A stretch of 64,000 nt of DNA from JAEUIE01 sp047602475 (GTDB lineage Bacteria; Planctomycetota; Planctomycetia; Gemmatales; HRBIN36): contig JASGHE010000002.1 in assembly GCA_047602475.1 (NCBI GenBank), positions 1,736,001 to 1,800,000 on the forward strand, read 5' to 3'. The notes under the pieces were generated by a model. It worked only from the letters and a program-made list of their open reading frames with translations, did not search any database and was not told the DNA's origin. Positions 1 to 7,818 of the stretch are shown here, in pieces. Within the stretch, counting starts at the first letter, position 1. Every line of letters begins with the position of its first letter. Made by a program: the position numbers and the translations under genes.

Positions 1-10
1 ACGCGAAAAA

Positions 11-43
11 AAAGAGCCTGCCGGTTCATCCGGCAGGCTCTTT
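11..43 (-). terminator. Rho-independent terminator of the OPT transporter gene
   Basis: A perfect 14-bp stem (11-24 pairing with 30-43) encloses a 5-nt loop. Read on the minus strand it is followed by a run of T (complement of the A tract at 7-13). It begins about 20 bases past the stop of the minus-strand transporter gene, as expected for an intrinsic terminator. Confidence 0.85.
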
Positions 44-65
44 TGATTAGTTACTGTCGAGGGTT

Positions 66-2324
66 CTACGCTTCCTTGGTCGTAGCCGTTGCTGCCGGTT
101 TGCTCTTACGGGAACCGACTGCGAAGAGGATTAAGGCGAGCACCACGAAGGCACCTAGAGCTATGAGCTTGTAGGAGTTAGCATCCTCGTAGTCCTTGGT
201 GCCATAAATCCTTTCTCCGAAGTTGATCGCCTTCAAGAAGCCATCGGGCAGGAAGTTGAACATGGCGATGATCAGGGCACACAGGGTTCCGCCGGCGATG
301 AAGCCGCTGGAAAGAAGGATGCCTGAACTGGTTTCGTTTTCACTCTCTTCCGCAGAACGACGGGCAAAGAGGTCGCAGAGCCAGCGGATGACGCCGCCCG
401 CAAAGATCGGAGTGGTCGAGCCGAGCGGGAGATACATGCCCACGGCGAAAGGCAGGGCACGAATGCCTGCGAGTTCCAGCGACACGGCGATGAGGATGCC
501 GATGATGACCATGCCCCATTCGAGCTTCCCTCCCAGGATGCCTTCGATCAGCGAGGTAAAGAGTTGAGGTTGCGGGGCGGCGAAGGCTTTGGGAGCGGGT
601 TCGCCGTTGTCCATCACCTTGTCCTTTTGGGCAATGGGAATATCGGTGCGGTAGGCTGCCTTGCCCTGGGCATCGACCAGATAGCGTCCTTCGGGCACTC
701 CGGAGATTTCACCAGTCCGCACATGCACCACCTTGTACTCGGCCTGATCCTTGTCGGTATAAGGCCTGCCTACTTTTTCGGTGGAGGCGTCGGCGGGAAC
801 CTTCAGTGCTACTGTTGGCAGTTCTTTCTTGGTGTAGTGAACGCCTGCGGAATTGAGCATGAGCATCGTGAGGCCAATCACGATGGCTGAGGCGACTGCC
901 CCGATGACGATGGCCCACTGCTGGTAGACCGGTGTGGCACCCACGAGGTAGCCGGTCTTCAAATCCTGCGAGGTGGTTCCGCCGTTAGAGGAGGCGATGC
1001 AGACGACGGCGGCGATGGTGAGAGCCGTCAGCATCGCAGAGGTGCCTGTTTGCCCCAGCACCCAGAAGATGAGGCAGACCAGCAGAATGGTGGCGATAGT
1101 CATACCAGAGATGGGGTTGGACGAGGAGCCGACTTCACCGGTCAGACGGGAGGAGACGGTCACAAAGAGGAAACCAAAGAGAAGGATCATCACCGCGCCG
1201 AGCAGGCCGGTGAAGCCGAACCCTAATCCCAGAGAGGGAATGGCCATCAGGGCCACAACGAGCCCCAGGCTACCCAGTAGCACGTAACTCATGGGCATAT
1301 CAGTTTCGGTGCGAATGTTCTTCTTGGCACCGGCGCCGCCCTTGAGATCACGCAAGCCGGAGAGAATCGAAGCGAGAATGAGGGGCAGAGCCCGGCACAT
1401 GCTGATGATGCCACCCGCAGCGACGGCACCAGCACCGATATACCGCAAATAACTTCCCTTGATCTTGCCTGGGTCCATCTTGCTGATCAGCTCAGTGCCA
1501 GGGGCGATAGGCGCGGTAGAATTCTCGCCGAAGGTAGCAATGAGCGGCCCCAACACGAAATACGAGAGAACTGCGCCTGCCATCATCAAGCCTGCTACTT
1601 TCGGGCCGATGAGGTAACCGACGCCCAGAAGTTCAGGAGAGAGTTCACCGCTGATGGCTGCGCCTTTGAGGCCCACTTTCGACCCATCAGCCCCCAGGCT
1701 ATAGAGGTTCTTGGAGGGTTCATCCGCCCAGAACTTCATCCCCGCGCTCAAGAACTTGTGGAAGAAGGCGACGAAGAAACCCAGGAAGACCATCTTCGCT
1801 GTGGTGCCACCGGTTTCGCCGGCTTTGAGCACCTCGGCACAGGCGACGCCTTCAGGGTACTTAAGCATGCCATGCTGTTTGACGATGAAGGCACGGCGAA
1901 GGGGGATCATCATCAAGATGCCGAGCACGCTGCCGAGTATGGAGACGGTCATCACACGGGTGATGTCCATTTCAAAGCCGAGCAGCAAGAGAGCTGGCAT
2001 GGTGACGCCGACACCAAAGGCGATGGATTCGCCAGCGGAGCCGGCCGTCTGGACGACGTTGTTTTCCAGAATAGTCGCACGGCGGGAGCCGATCAGCTTC
2101 GACATCTGCGTAAACAACGTGATGGAAAGGACGGCGATGGGCACCGAGGCGGAGACCGTCATACCCACTTTGAGGAGCAGGTAGAGCGAGGAGGCTCCGA
2201 AGATAATGCCGAGCACGGTGCCGAGGATGAGGGAACGGATTGTGAACTCGGGCATCCCCTTGCCTGCCTCATCGCTGATGTAGGGCTGATGCTCGGGGGT
2301 TGGCGAATCGTTGGGCGTGGCCAT
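66..2324 (-). CDS. OPT family oligopeptide/metal-chelate transporter
   Basis: The 752-residue product is a polytopic inner-membrane protein with more than a dozen hydrophobic segments. The order and the Gly/Pro-rich helices near the N terminus (about residues 30-60) and near residues 420-460 resemble the oligopeptide transporter (OPT) superfamily. Members of this family move small peptides or metal-peptide chelates, probably coupled to protons; the substrate cannot be told from sequence. A soluble loop at about residues 495-580, rich in Lys, Asp and Glu, separates two membrane blocks. The start is supported by AGGAG about 9 bases upstream on the minus strand. The gene is transcribed alone, divergently from the M20 peptidase gene, and ends at a strong terminator. 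A peptide importer beside a dipeptidase suggests, but does not prove, a shared role in peptide use. Confidence 0.9.
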   Translation of the reverse strand: MATPNDSPTPEHQPYISDEAGKGMPEFTIRSLILGTVLGIIFGASSLYLLLKVGMTVSASVPIAVLSITLFTQMSKLIGSRRATILENNVVQTAGSAGESIAFGVGVTMPALLLLGFEMDITRVMTVSILGSVLGILMMIPLRRAFIVKQHGMLKYPEGVACAEVLKAGETGGTTAKMVFLGFFVAFFHKFLSAGMKFWADEPSKNLYSLGADGSKVGLKGAAISGELSPELLGVGYLIGPKVAGLMMAGAVLSYFVLGPLIATFGENSTAPIAPGTELISKMDPGKIKGSYLRYIGAGAVAAGGIISMCRALPLILASILSGLRDLKGGAGAKKNIRTETDMPMSYVLLGSLGLVVALMAIPSLGLGFGFTGLLGAVMILLFGFLFVTVSSRLTGEVGSSSNPISGMTIATILLVCLIFWVLGQTGTSAMLTALTIAAVVCIASSNGGTTSQDLKTGYLVGATPVYQQWAIVIGAVASAIVIGLTMLMLNSAGVHYTKKELPTVALKVPADASTEKVGRPYTDKDQAEYKVVHVRTGEISGVPEGRYLVDAQGKAAYRTDIPIAQKDKVMDNGEPAPKAFAAPQPQLFTSLIEGILGGKLEWGMVIIGILIAVSLELAGIRALPFAVGMYLPLGSTTPIFAGGVIRWLCDLFARRSAEESENETSSGILLSSGFIAGGTLCALIIAMFNFLPDGFLKAINFGERIYGTKDYEDANSYKLIALGAFVVLALILFAVGSRKSKPAATATTKEA

Positions 2325-2616
2325 GCCGGGGGTCGCTCCTGGGGTTGATGGCTGGGGTGATCTTTCGCTCTTGCAGAGTCTATGGAACTGGACCGCAGAG
2401 CGTACAGAGTCCCAACTTCATGATGGAAAACACCCAGCATGCCGGATTTTTCAGCACAATCAAGAGGGGAATTGTACAATAAGCCCTGAAATACGGTCGA
2501 ACTCGTAGGCCCGACGATTTCGGCAAGAACTCCAGATAGCCTCTTTCATTGATTCAGGCGGATGTTACCATACTCGCTTGCTTCACTGTTCCTTCACCAC
2601 GCACGGCTCTTCCAGA
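2325..2616. other. Divergent intergenic region
   Basis: This spacer lies between the divergent OPT transporter and M20 dipeptidase genes and presumably holds both promoters. I see no confident -10/-35 pair, no palindromic repeat and no coding frame with homology. Confidence 0.4.
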
Positions 2617-4050
2617 ATGAAAAACGCTCTCGATTACCTCGCCAAACACGCTAACCGCTACACCGACGATCTTCGCCAACTCGTCGCTATCCCGAGCGTG
2701 AGTTGCGGCACCCCCGATGTGCCCAACATCCAGAAGTGCGCTGATCTGGTCAAAGAGCAGATGAAGAACGCCGGGCTGGAAAACGTCCGCACCATTCAGA
2801 TTGATGGACAGGACGGCAAGAGCTTTCCCTATGTGTACGGCGAACACCTGCATGCCCCCGGTAAGCCGACGGTGTTCCTTTACAGTCACTACGATGTGCA
2901 GCCTTGCCAGAACCAGGATCCCAAGACGGGCAAGTACGCCGGGTGGGAGAGCGACCCGTGGAAGATGACGAACAAGGGTGGCCGCTACTATGGCCGAGGC
3001 TCTGCTGACGATAAGGCTGCGGTGACGTGTCATTTGGCCAGCATCGAAGCGTGCCTGAAGACCTTGGGCAAGCTGCCAGTCAACATCAAGATGCTGGTCG
3101 AAGGCGAAGAAGAGATCGGCTCCCGCCATCTCATCCCGTTCTTTGAACAATACCAGAAGATGATCCAGGCGGATGTGATCGTCGTCTGCGATACGTCCAA
3201 CGTCGAAGTCGGTACCCCGTGCATTACGTACTCGCTGCGGGGTATTGTTGAATTGCTCGTCGAAGTTGAAGCGCTCAAGCAGCCGGTTCACAGTGGTTCA
3301 GGTGGCGGTGTGCTGCCTGACCCTGCCATCGCTCTGGCTGAGATCATGGGACGTCTCTGCTGGCGGTGCAAGCGTATTCCGGTGCCGGGGTTGTACGAAG
3401 GGGTGCGTCCGCTGACTGCTGCGGAGAAGCTCGAATACAAGATGCTGCCCATCACCGAAGAGAAGCTCAAGAAAGAGTTCCATCTGCTGCCCGGCCTCGA
3501 TCTGGTGCATCCGCTGAATGTGCATGTGTGCGAGCAGAAGTGGCGACTGCCTGCTGCGACGATCATTGCGATGGAAGCGAGCTGTCTGGCCCAGCGATCG
3601 AATCAGGTGTTGCCCAAGGCGAAGGCGATGCTGAGCATTCGTACGGTGCCTGACATGAAGTCGAAGAACATCATCCAGGCGATGCGTGATTTCCTTTGTG
3701 CCAACCCGCCGTGGGGCGTGAAGGTGAAGGTCAACCCGAGCGGTCATGGCTGCGATTGGTGGATGACAGACCCCACTGGGCCTGCTTTCGATTCGGCCCG
3801 CCGGGCGCTCGAATCGGGGTTCAAGAAGAAGCCGCTGGCCATTGGCAGCGGTGGTTCGATCGGGTTCGTCGGGCCCCTGGCTAAGCTGTTTGGCGGTGCC
3901 CCGGCGTTACTGCTGGGTATTGAAGACCCCAAGAGTAATGCCCACTTGCCGAACGAAAGTCTGCACGAAGGCGATTGGCGGAAGCTGATGGCATCGTTGT
4001 GCCATCTGTATGAGAACCTGGGGGCACTGCCGAATGGGAAGGTGAAGTAG
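2617..4050 (+). CDS. M20/M28-superfamily dipeptidase
   Basis: This 477-residue zinc metallopeptidase would hydrolyse dipeptides or related N-acyl amino acids in the cytoplasm; no signal peptide is visible. Visible M20 landmarks are the metal ligand in SHYDVQP (His91), GRGSADDKA with bridging Asp131, the catalytic/metal Glu pair in EGEEEIGS (about 162-166), and Asp192 in VVCDTSN. A dimerisation (lid) domain occupies about residues 200-330 and the last metal His lies in NAHLPNES near the C terminus. An in-frame start 39 bases upstream exists, but MKNALDYLAKH matches the family N terminus, so 2617 is preferred despite a weak ribosome site. The length is typical. A family B palindromic repeat follows the stop. 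Confidence 0.92.
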   Translation: MKNALDYLAKHANRYTDDLRQLVAIPSVSCGTPDVPNIQKCADLVKEQMKNAGLENVRTIQIDGQDGKSFPYVYGEHLHAPGKPTVFLYSHYDVQPCQNQDPKTGKYAGWESDPWKMTNKGGRYYGRGSADDKAAVTCHLASIEACLKTLGKLPVNIKMLVEGEEEIGSRHLIPFFEQYQKMIQADVIVVCDTSNVEVGTPCITYSLRGIVELLVEVEALKQPVHSGSGGGVLPDPAIALAEIMGRLCWRCKRIPVPGLYEGVRPLTAAEKLEYKMLPITEEKLKKEFHLLPGLDLVHPLNVHVCEQKWRLPAATIIAMEASCLAQRSNQVLPKAKAMLSIRTVPDMKSKNIIQAMRDFLCANPPWGVKVKVNPSGHGCDWWMTDPTGPAFDSARRALESGFKKKPLAIGSGGSIGFVGPLAKLFGGAPALLLGIEDPKSNAHLPNESLHEGDWRKLMASLCHLYENLGALPNGKVK

Positions 4051-4056
4051 GGGTTT

Positions 4057-4261
4057 GTAGCCCCTGATAAGGGGCGACCGGGTAGTAGCTGGCAGTGCTA
4101 ACTGCCAGTATGTAATGAATAAGCAACAGAGCCCCGCGAGGGGCGATTGGGACAGTGCCACTTTCCAATCGCCCCTTTCGGGGCTCTTCGTTCATCATCT
4201 CTTTCGACTGGCAAGCTTGCGCAGCCAGCTACTGCCGGGTCGCCCCTTATCAGGGGCTGAC
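4057..4261. repeat. Family B nested-palindrome repeat, copy 1
   Basis: A 205-bp element with long terminal inverted repeats: TAGCCCCTGATAAGGGGCGA at the left end and its near-complement at the right. It contains two further inner hairpins, around AGCTGGCAGTGC and around GAGCCCCGCGAGGGGCGATT. It starts a few bases after the dipeptidase stop. A second copy lies at 43529-43732. Confidence 0.85.
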
Positions 4262-4331
4262 GAAACAACACCTCCTTGTCTGTTCGTAGTTCCGAGCCTG
4301 GCTAACATCGGGCGCTCTTTCGGAGCATAGG

Positions 4332-4410
4332 CCATGACAGCCTGAAGCGCCAGCGAGGGGGAGCCTTGCGATTGCACGCGTCCCCTCGCTGGCGCTTCAG
4401 GCTGTCATGG
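4332..4410. repeat. Family C hairpin repeat, copy 1
   Basis: An almost perfect 79-bp palindrome. The arms CCATGACAGCCTGAAGCGCC and complement flank a centre reading GCGATTGCACGCG (about 4368-4380). Related copies lie at 11506-11578 and 14132-14207 and, split by an insertion, at 57429-57890. Arms differ among copies while the centre is kept. Confidence 0.85.
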
Positions 4411-4484
4411 TGATGGGATTCCTCGTTGGATCATGCGCACTATCATACGTTGATCGCCTGCCCAACCTTATAGAGTCACTCATC

Positions 4485-5465
4485 ATGCCTATCCTTCTCA
4501 CTGGCGGTTTTGGTTGTATCGGGTCGTGGATTGTCAAGAACCTGGTCGAAAAGGGGGACGCGATTCATGTCTACGACCTGACGATGGAACCCAAACGGCT
4601 GAACCAGGTGATGGAGCCGGAATTGTTGTCGCTGGTGAAGTTCCATGCGGGGGATGTTGCTGATCAGGCGGCGCTGCAAGGTGTTGTAGAGAAGAACGGT
4701 ATCTCCCACATCATTCATCTCGCCGGATTGCAGGTTCCCGTGTGTTGCGCTGATCCGATGCGGGGGGCGAGGGTGAATGTGCTGGGCACGCTGGCGGTGT
4801 TTGAGACAGCCAAAAACCTGAAAGATCAGGTGAAGCGGATCGTCTATGCCAGCTCGGCGGCGGTGTTTGGGCCGCCGGAGGATGAGGATGCTCCCCCGCT
4901 GCATGATACGGCCAGCCATACTCCTACCACGCACTATGGCGTCTACAAGGCGGCCAACGAAGGCAATGCCCGCATCTACTTTGAAGAGAACGGCATCAAC
5001 AGCGTCGGCATCCGGCCAGCCACGGTGTATGGCGTGGGGCGGGATTTCGGTATGACGAGTGAACCGACCAAGGCTCTCAAGAGTGTCGCCATCGGTAAGA
5101 AGTGGCACATCAGCTTCGGCGGCTGGCAAGATATGCAGTACACCGACGATGTAGCCAAGAGTTTTCTGCGGTGCGCTCAACAGAACGCCGGCTATCGTGG
5201 CCATGATGTTTACAATCTGAAAGGTCAGCAGGTGGAGATCAAGACGATTTATCAGACGATGTGCGAGTTAGCGCCCGAGACGGCGAAGCTGATCACGTTT
5301 GGTGAGAAGCATCTGCCGGTGGCTCATGGGTTTCTGGATGAGGGGCTTCAGAAGAACTTTGGGCCATTGCCTTTGGCATCGCTGCGAGCGGGGTGTGAGG
5401 CGACGATCAACCGGTTTCGATGGTTGGCGGAACGGGGGCGGTTGGATATTTCGGATTTGGGGTAG
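4485..5465 (+). CDS. NAD(P)-dependent epimerase/dehydratase (extended SDR)
   Basis: This 326-residue protein has a Rossmann fold opening with TGGFGCIGSW (GxxGxxG, residues 6-15) right after the start. An acidic residue follows the second strand (HVYDL), indicating NAD preference. The YGVYKAANE segment supplies the catalytic YxxxK pair, with the upstream Ser in ASSAAVFG. Extended SDRs of this type epimerise or reduce nucleotide sugars or similar substrates; the exact substrate is not predictable. A longer in-frame start at 4407 exists but lies next to the family C palindrome and adds 26 residues with no family match, so the ATG at 4485 is chosen. It appears monocistronic, flanked by repeats on both sides. 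Confidence 0.88.
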   Translation: MPILLTGGFGCIGSWIVKNLVEKGDAIHVYDLTMEPKRLNQVMEPELLSLVKFHAGDVADQAALQGVVEKNGISHIIHLAGLQVPVCCADPMRGARVNVLGTLAVFETAKNLKDQVKRIVYASSAAVFGPPEDEDAPPLHDTASHTPTTHYGVYKAANEGNARIYFEENGINSVGIRPATVYGVGRDFGMTSEPTKALKSVAIGKKWHISFGGWQDMQYTDDVAKSFLRCAQQNAGYRGHDVYNLKGQQVEIKTIYQTMCELAPETAKLITFGEKHLPVAHGFLDEGLQKNFGPLPLASLRAGCEATINRFRWLAERGRLDISDLG

Positions 5466-5476
5466 AGAGCATTATT

Positions 5477-5623
5477 CCCTCTCCCTCTCGGGGAGAGGGT
5501 TAGGGTGAGGGGTTTCTCACTAAGGCGAAGCCCATCGTGTTTGATCATTCACAACAATATGATGGGCTACGCCACAAAAGAATCCCCTCACCCCCAACCC
5601 CTCTCCCCGGTGGGGAGAGGGGA
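5477..5623. repeat. Family E repeats in inverted orientation flanking a palindrome
   Basis: Two copies of the CCCTCTCCC...GGGGAGAGGG...GGGTGAGGGG repeat (5477-5513 and, inverted, 5583-5623) flank an inner palindrome whose arms are AGCCCATC and GATGGGCT within GGCG/CGCC ends. The composite is itself an inverted repeat. Family E copies recur at 6303, 28143, 50893, 51018, 51077, 52741 and 52876. Confidence 0.85.
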
Positions 5624-5704
5624 GATGTGATGGCGGCTTTGTTCCGGGCTTGTCACTAAGATAGTTAGAGCTTCACCTCGTCGGCACTCTTGAAAGGCAT
5701 CATC

Positions 5705-6286
5705 ATGGCTAGCGAAATGCATGACCTGTTGTTCCATAAAGCACGTACTCATAACGTCTGGCAGAACAAGCCGGTGGACGATGCTCTGCTACAGCAGGCT
5801 TACGACCTGGCACGGATGGGGCCGACTTCGGCGAACATGTGCCCGATGCGGATCGTGTTCGTGAAATCAAAGGAAGCGAAGGAGAAGCTCAAGCCCTGGC
5901 TCGACGCCGGCAACGTGGACAAGACGATGAGTGCTCCGGTCACGGCGATCATCGGCATGGACGTGCATTTCTACGAACTGATGCCCAAGCTATTCCCGCA
6001 TGCTGATGCCAAGTCGTGGTTTGATAGGCTGCCTGAGAACGTGTTGGAAATGATTGCCCTGCGGAACAGTTCGCTTCAGGGGGCGTACTTCATACTGGCT
6101 GCGCGGTCACTGGGGCTGGATTGCGGGCCGATGTCGGGGTTCAACAATCAGAAGGTGGATGAGTTGTTCTTTACCGGCACGCATGTGAAGTCGAACTTCC
6201 TGTGCAACCTGGGGTATGGCGATGCGAGCAAGCTCCACCCGCGAAGCCCGAGGTTGAGCTTTGATGAGGCGTGTAAGATTGTGTAG
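5705..6286 (+). CDS. Nitroreductase family protein, RutE/malonic semialdehyde reductase-like
   Basis: The 193-residue flavin-dependent reductase matches the HadB/RutE branch of nitroreductases. Markers are KARTHNVWQNKPVDD near the N terminus, the FMN-binding GPTSANMCPMRIVFV segment, NSSLQGAYFILAARSLGLDCGPMSGF (seen in parts), and NLGYGD near the C terminus. RutE enzymes reduce malonic semialdehyde to 3-hydroxypropionate with NAD(P)H. No other rut gene is in the window, so a general quinone or aldehyde reductase role is also possible. The ATG at 5705 follows an AAGG ribosome site; a TTG at 5690 is an alternative. It stands alone between family E repeats. Confidence 0.88.
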   Translation: MASEMHDLLFHKARTHNVWQNKPVDDALLQQAYDLARMGPTSANMCPMRIVFVKSKEAKEKLKPWLDAGNVDKTMSAPVTAIIGMDVHFYELMPKLFPHADAKSWFDRLPENVLEMIALRNSSLQGAYFILAARSLGLDCGPMSGFNNQKVDELFFTGTHVKSNFLCNLGYGDASKLHPRSPRLSFDEACKIV

Positions 6287-6302
6287 CCGGTATGTCGCCG
6301 CT

Positions 6303-6342
6303 CCCCCTCACCCCCGGCCCCTCTCCCTCCAGGGGAGAGGGG
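6303..6342. repeat. Family E repeat
   Basis: A CCCCTCACCCCC...CCCCTCTCCCTCC...GGGGAGAGGGGG sequence, the reverse orientation of the family E unit, sits between the reductase stop and the 3' end of the convergent peptidase gene. Confidence 0.8.
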
Positions 6343-6373
6343 GCATCCGACGTTCGCCTTTCGTCGCACTAAC

Positions 6374-7383
6374 TCACCGTCCAGGCCGGTAGTCGAGGAT
6401 GCTGCCATAGCCTTGTTGGGAAAGATCGTAGAGTGTGACGCGGCTGGTGTGTCGGGGCGGGGGGAAATATTCGATGGTAGTTACAGCCATCGTAGTAGTT
6501 GGCTTCATTGGCGATAGGGATGGATGGTCTTTAGCCCATTGATCCTGGTAGGGAGGCATCGTCAGTGGAGGACGTTTCATGTCTCGAAGTCGTTGCCAAA
6601 AGGGTTCATCCATCTCCGGGCAGAAGGTGTAGAGCAGCGTTTTCATCCGGGCGATCTTGTTCGATAAGACCAGGTCGCTTTCGGCTCGCGCTTTGAGTTC
6701 GCGCAGGTTGACCAGCATGCAGCGGAAGACTTTGCCTTGTCTTCTTCGACGCCGGAGGTGGCGTAACGGGAAATGAAGCCGGGTATCTTGTCGGTGACGA
6801 AGCCCTGGGTGGAGTCGTTCTGGACGGAGTTGCCGCCTCGGCCATACTTGAACGGCGGGGGGTTGAGCTTCTTCCACACTTTGTCTTCGTAGACTTCGCC
6901 ATCGTCTTTGAAGTCGATGAAGTGGAAGAACTCGTGATGGACGATTTCGAGGAGATATTTGCGGTAGAGTTCGCCCGTCAGACTGAGGCTGACATCATAG
7001 TACATCGCATCGTGGTAGTAGTCAGGGATGGCGTTCCGCCCGCGGGATTCCATCGGCAGCCTGAAGTTGGAGCCGAAGACGATGTATTTCAAGTTGGTGT
7101 TAGTTACCAGGGCCGGTGGATAGAGACGCCATTCGTGCAGGAACATGGGCAGGTATTCGTTAATAGCCTTGAGCGACGCTTCCCGCCCTCGAATGAGGTA
7201 GCTGCCGGGCCGTTGTTTGGGGAAATCTTTTTGATCGAAGACCATCTTCACCTGGTAGTCCCGTTCAAGGCTTTCCACCTGGGCGAGCAGCTTGGCGTCT
7301 AACTGGCTGCGCAGCGAGGCGCGCACAGGTGGGGCTGCCTGATCGAAACTGATGAGTAAGAGGAACCAAGCGAGTAGATGCAC
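6374..7383 (-). pseudogene. Secreted HExxH zinc metallopeptidase-like protein, frameshifted
   Basis: The N-terminal frame (7383 down to about 6745) begins with a hydrophobic signal sequence and contains VHHEFFHFIDF, a zinc-peptidase HExxH motif. The C-terminal frame (about 6745 to 6374) continues with CMLVNLRELKARA and EMDEPFWQRLRDM. The two frames meet near 6740-6748, where a one-base loss (AAGGCAAAG read as if GGGC were expected) explains the break. The joined protein would be about 335 residues, exported, with unknown substrate. The frame break may be a sequencing error, since several well-conserved genes in this window carry similar single-base shifts. It converges on the nitroreductase gene. 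Confidence 0.6.
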
Positions 7384-7429
7384 GTCTAATTCCCATCGAT
7401 GTTTCGTCGTTCACAAGCAAGAATAACCA

Positions 7430-7523
7430 TGGCAGGGGTCAGTTGTACTCAACTGCCCCCTGCGTGAGGTGCAATCGTGTGAATCGCAGACAGGGGGCAA
7501 CGGAATACCGTTGACCCCTGCCA
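7430..7523. repeat. Family A double-hairpin repeat, copy 1
   Basis: Terminal inverted repeats TGGCAGGGGTCA/TGACCCCTGCCA enclose two hairpins. The left is CAGTTG-TACT-CAACTG and the right is CAACGG-AATA-CCGTTG, separated by a spacer with GGTGCAATCG. Other copies are at 11974-12070 and 21441-21535. The rest of the 7384-7818 spacer shows no gene. Confidence 0.9.
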
Positions 7524-7818
7524 CCTCATCGCTTTCATTGGAGGTTATCACGATCTTAGCAGAGTGTGACGGACGAGAGGAATTGAGAAAATCGAGGTGC
7601 CGAAGAGTGTACGCGGTGGACCCAGCGGGTATCATGATAATCGCTACAGCCGCTACACCTGCCTCACATGAACAAGGTGCAGCATGAAAACTTCAGGTCA
7701 GCAGCAATTACCGAGGCATTCAGACAAGGTTCATGCCGAAAAGATATCAGTCAAGGACATGACAGCCTGGAAAGGTCGTTTCGTTTCCAGGAATGACAAA
7801 CATCCACGGAAGGCTACC

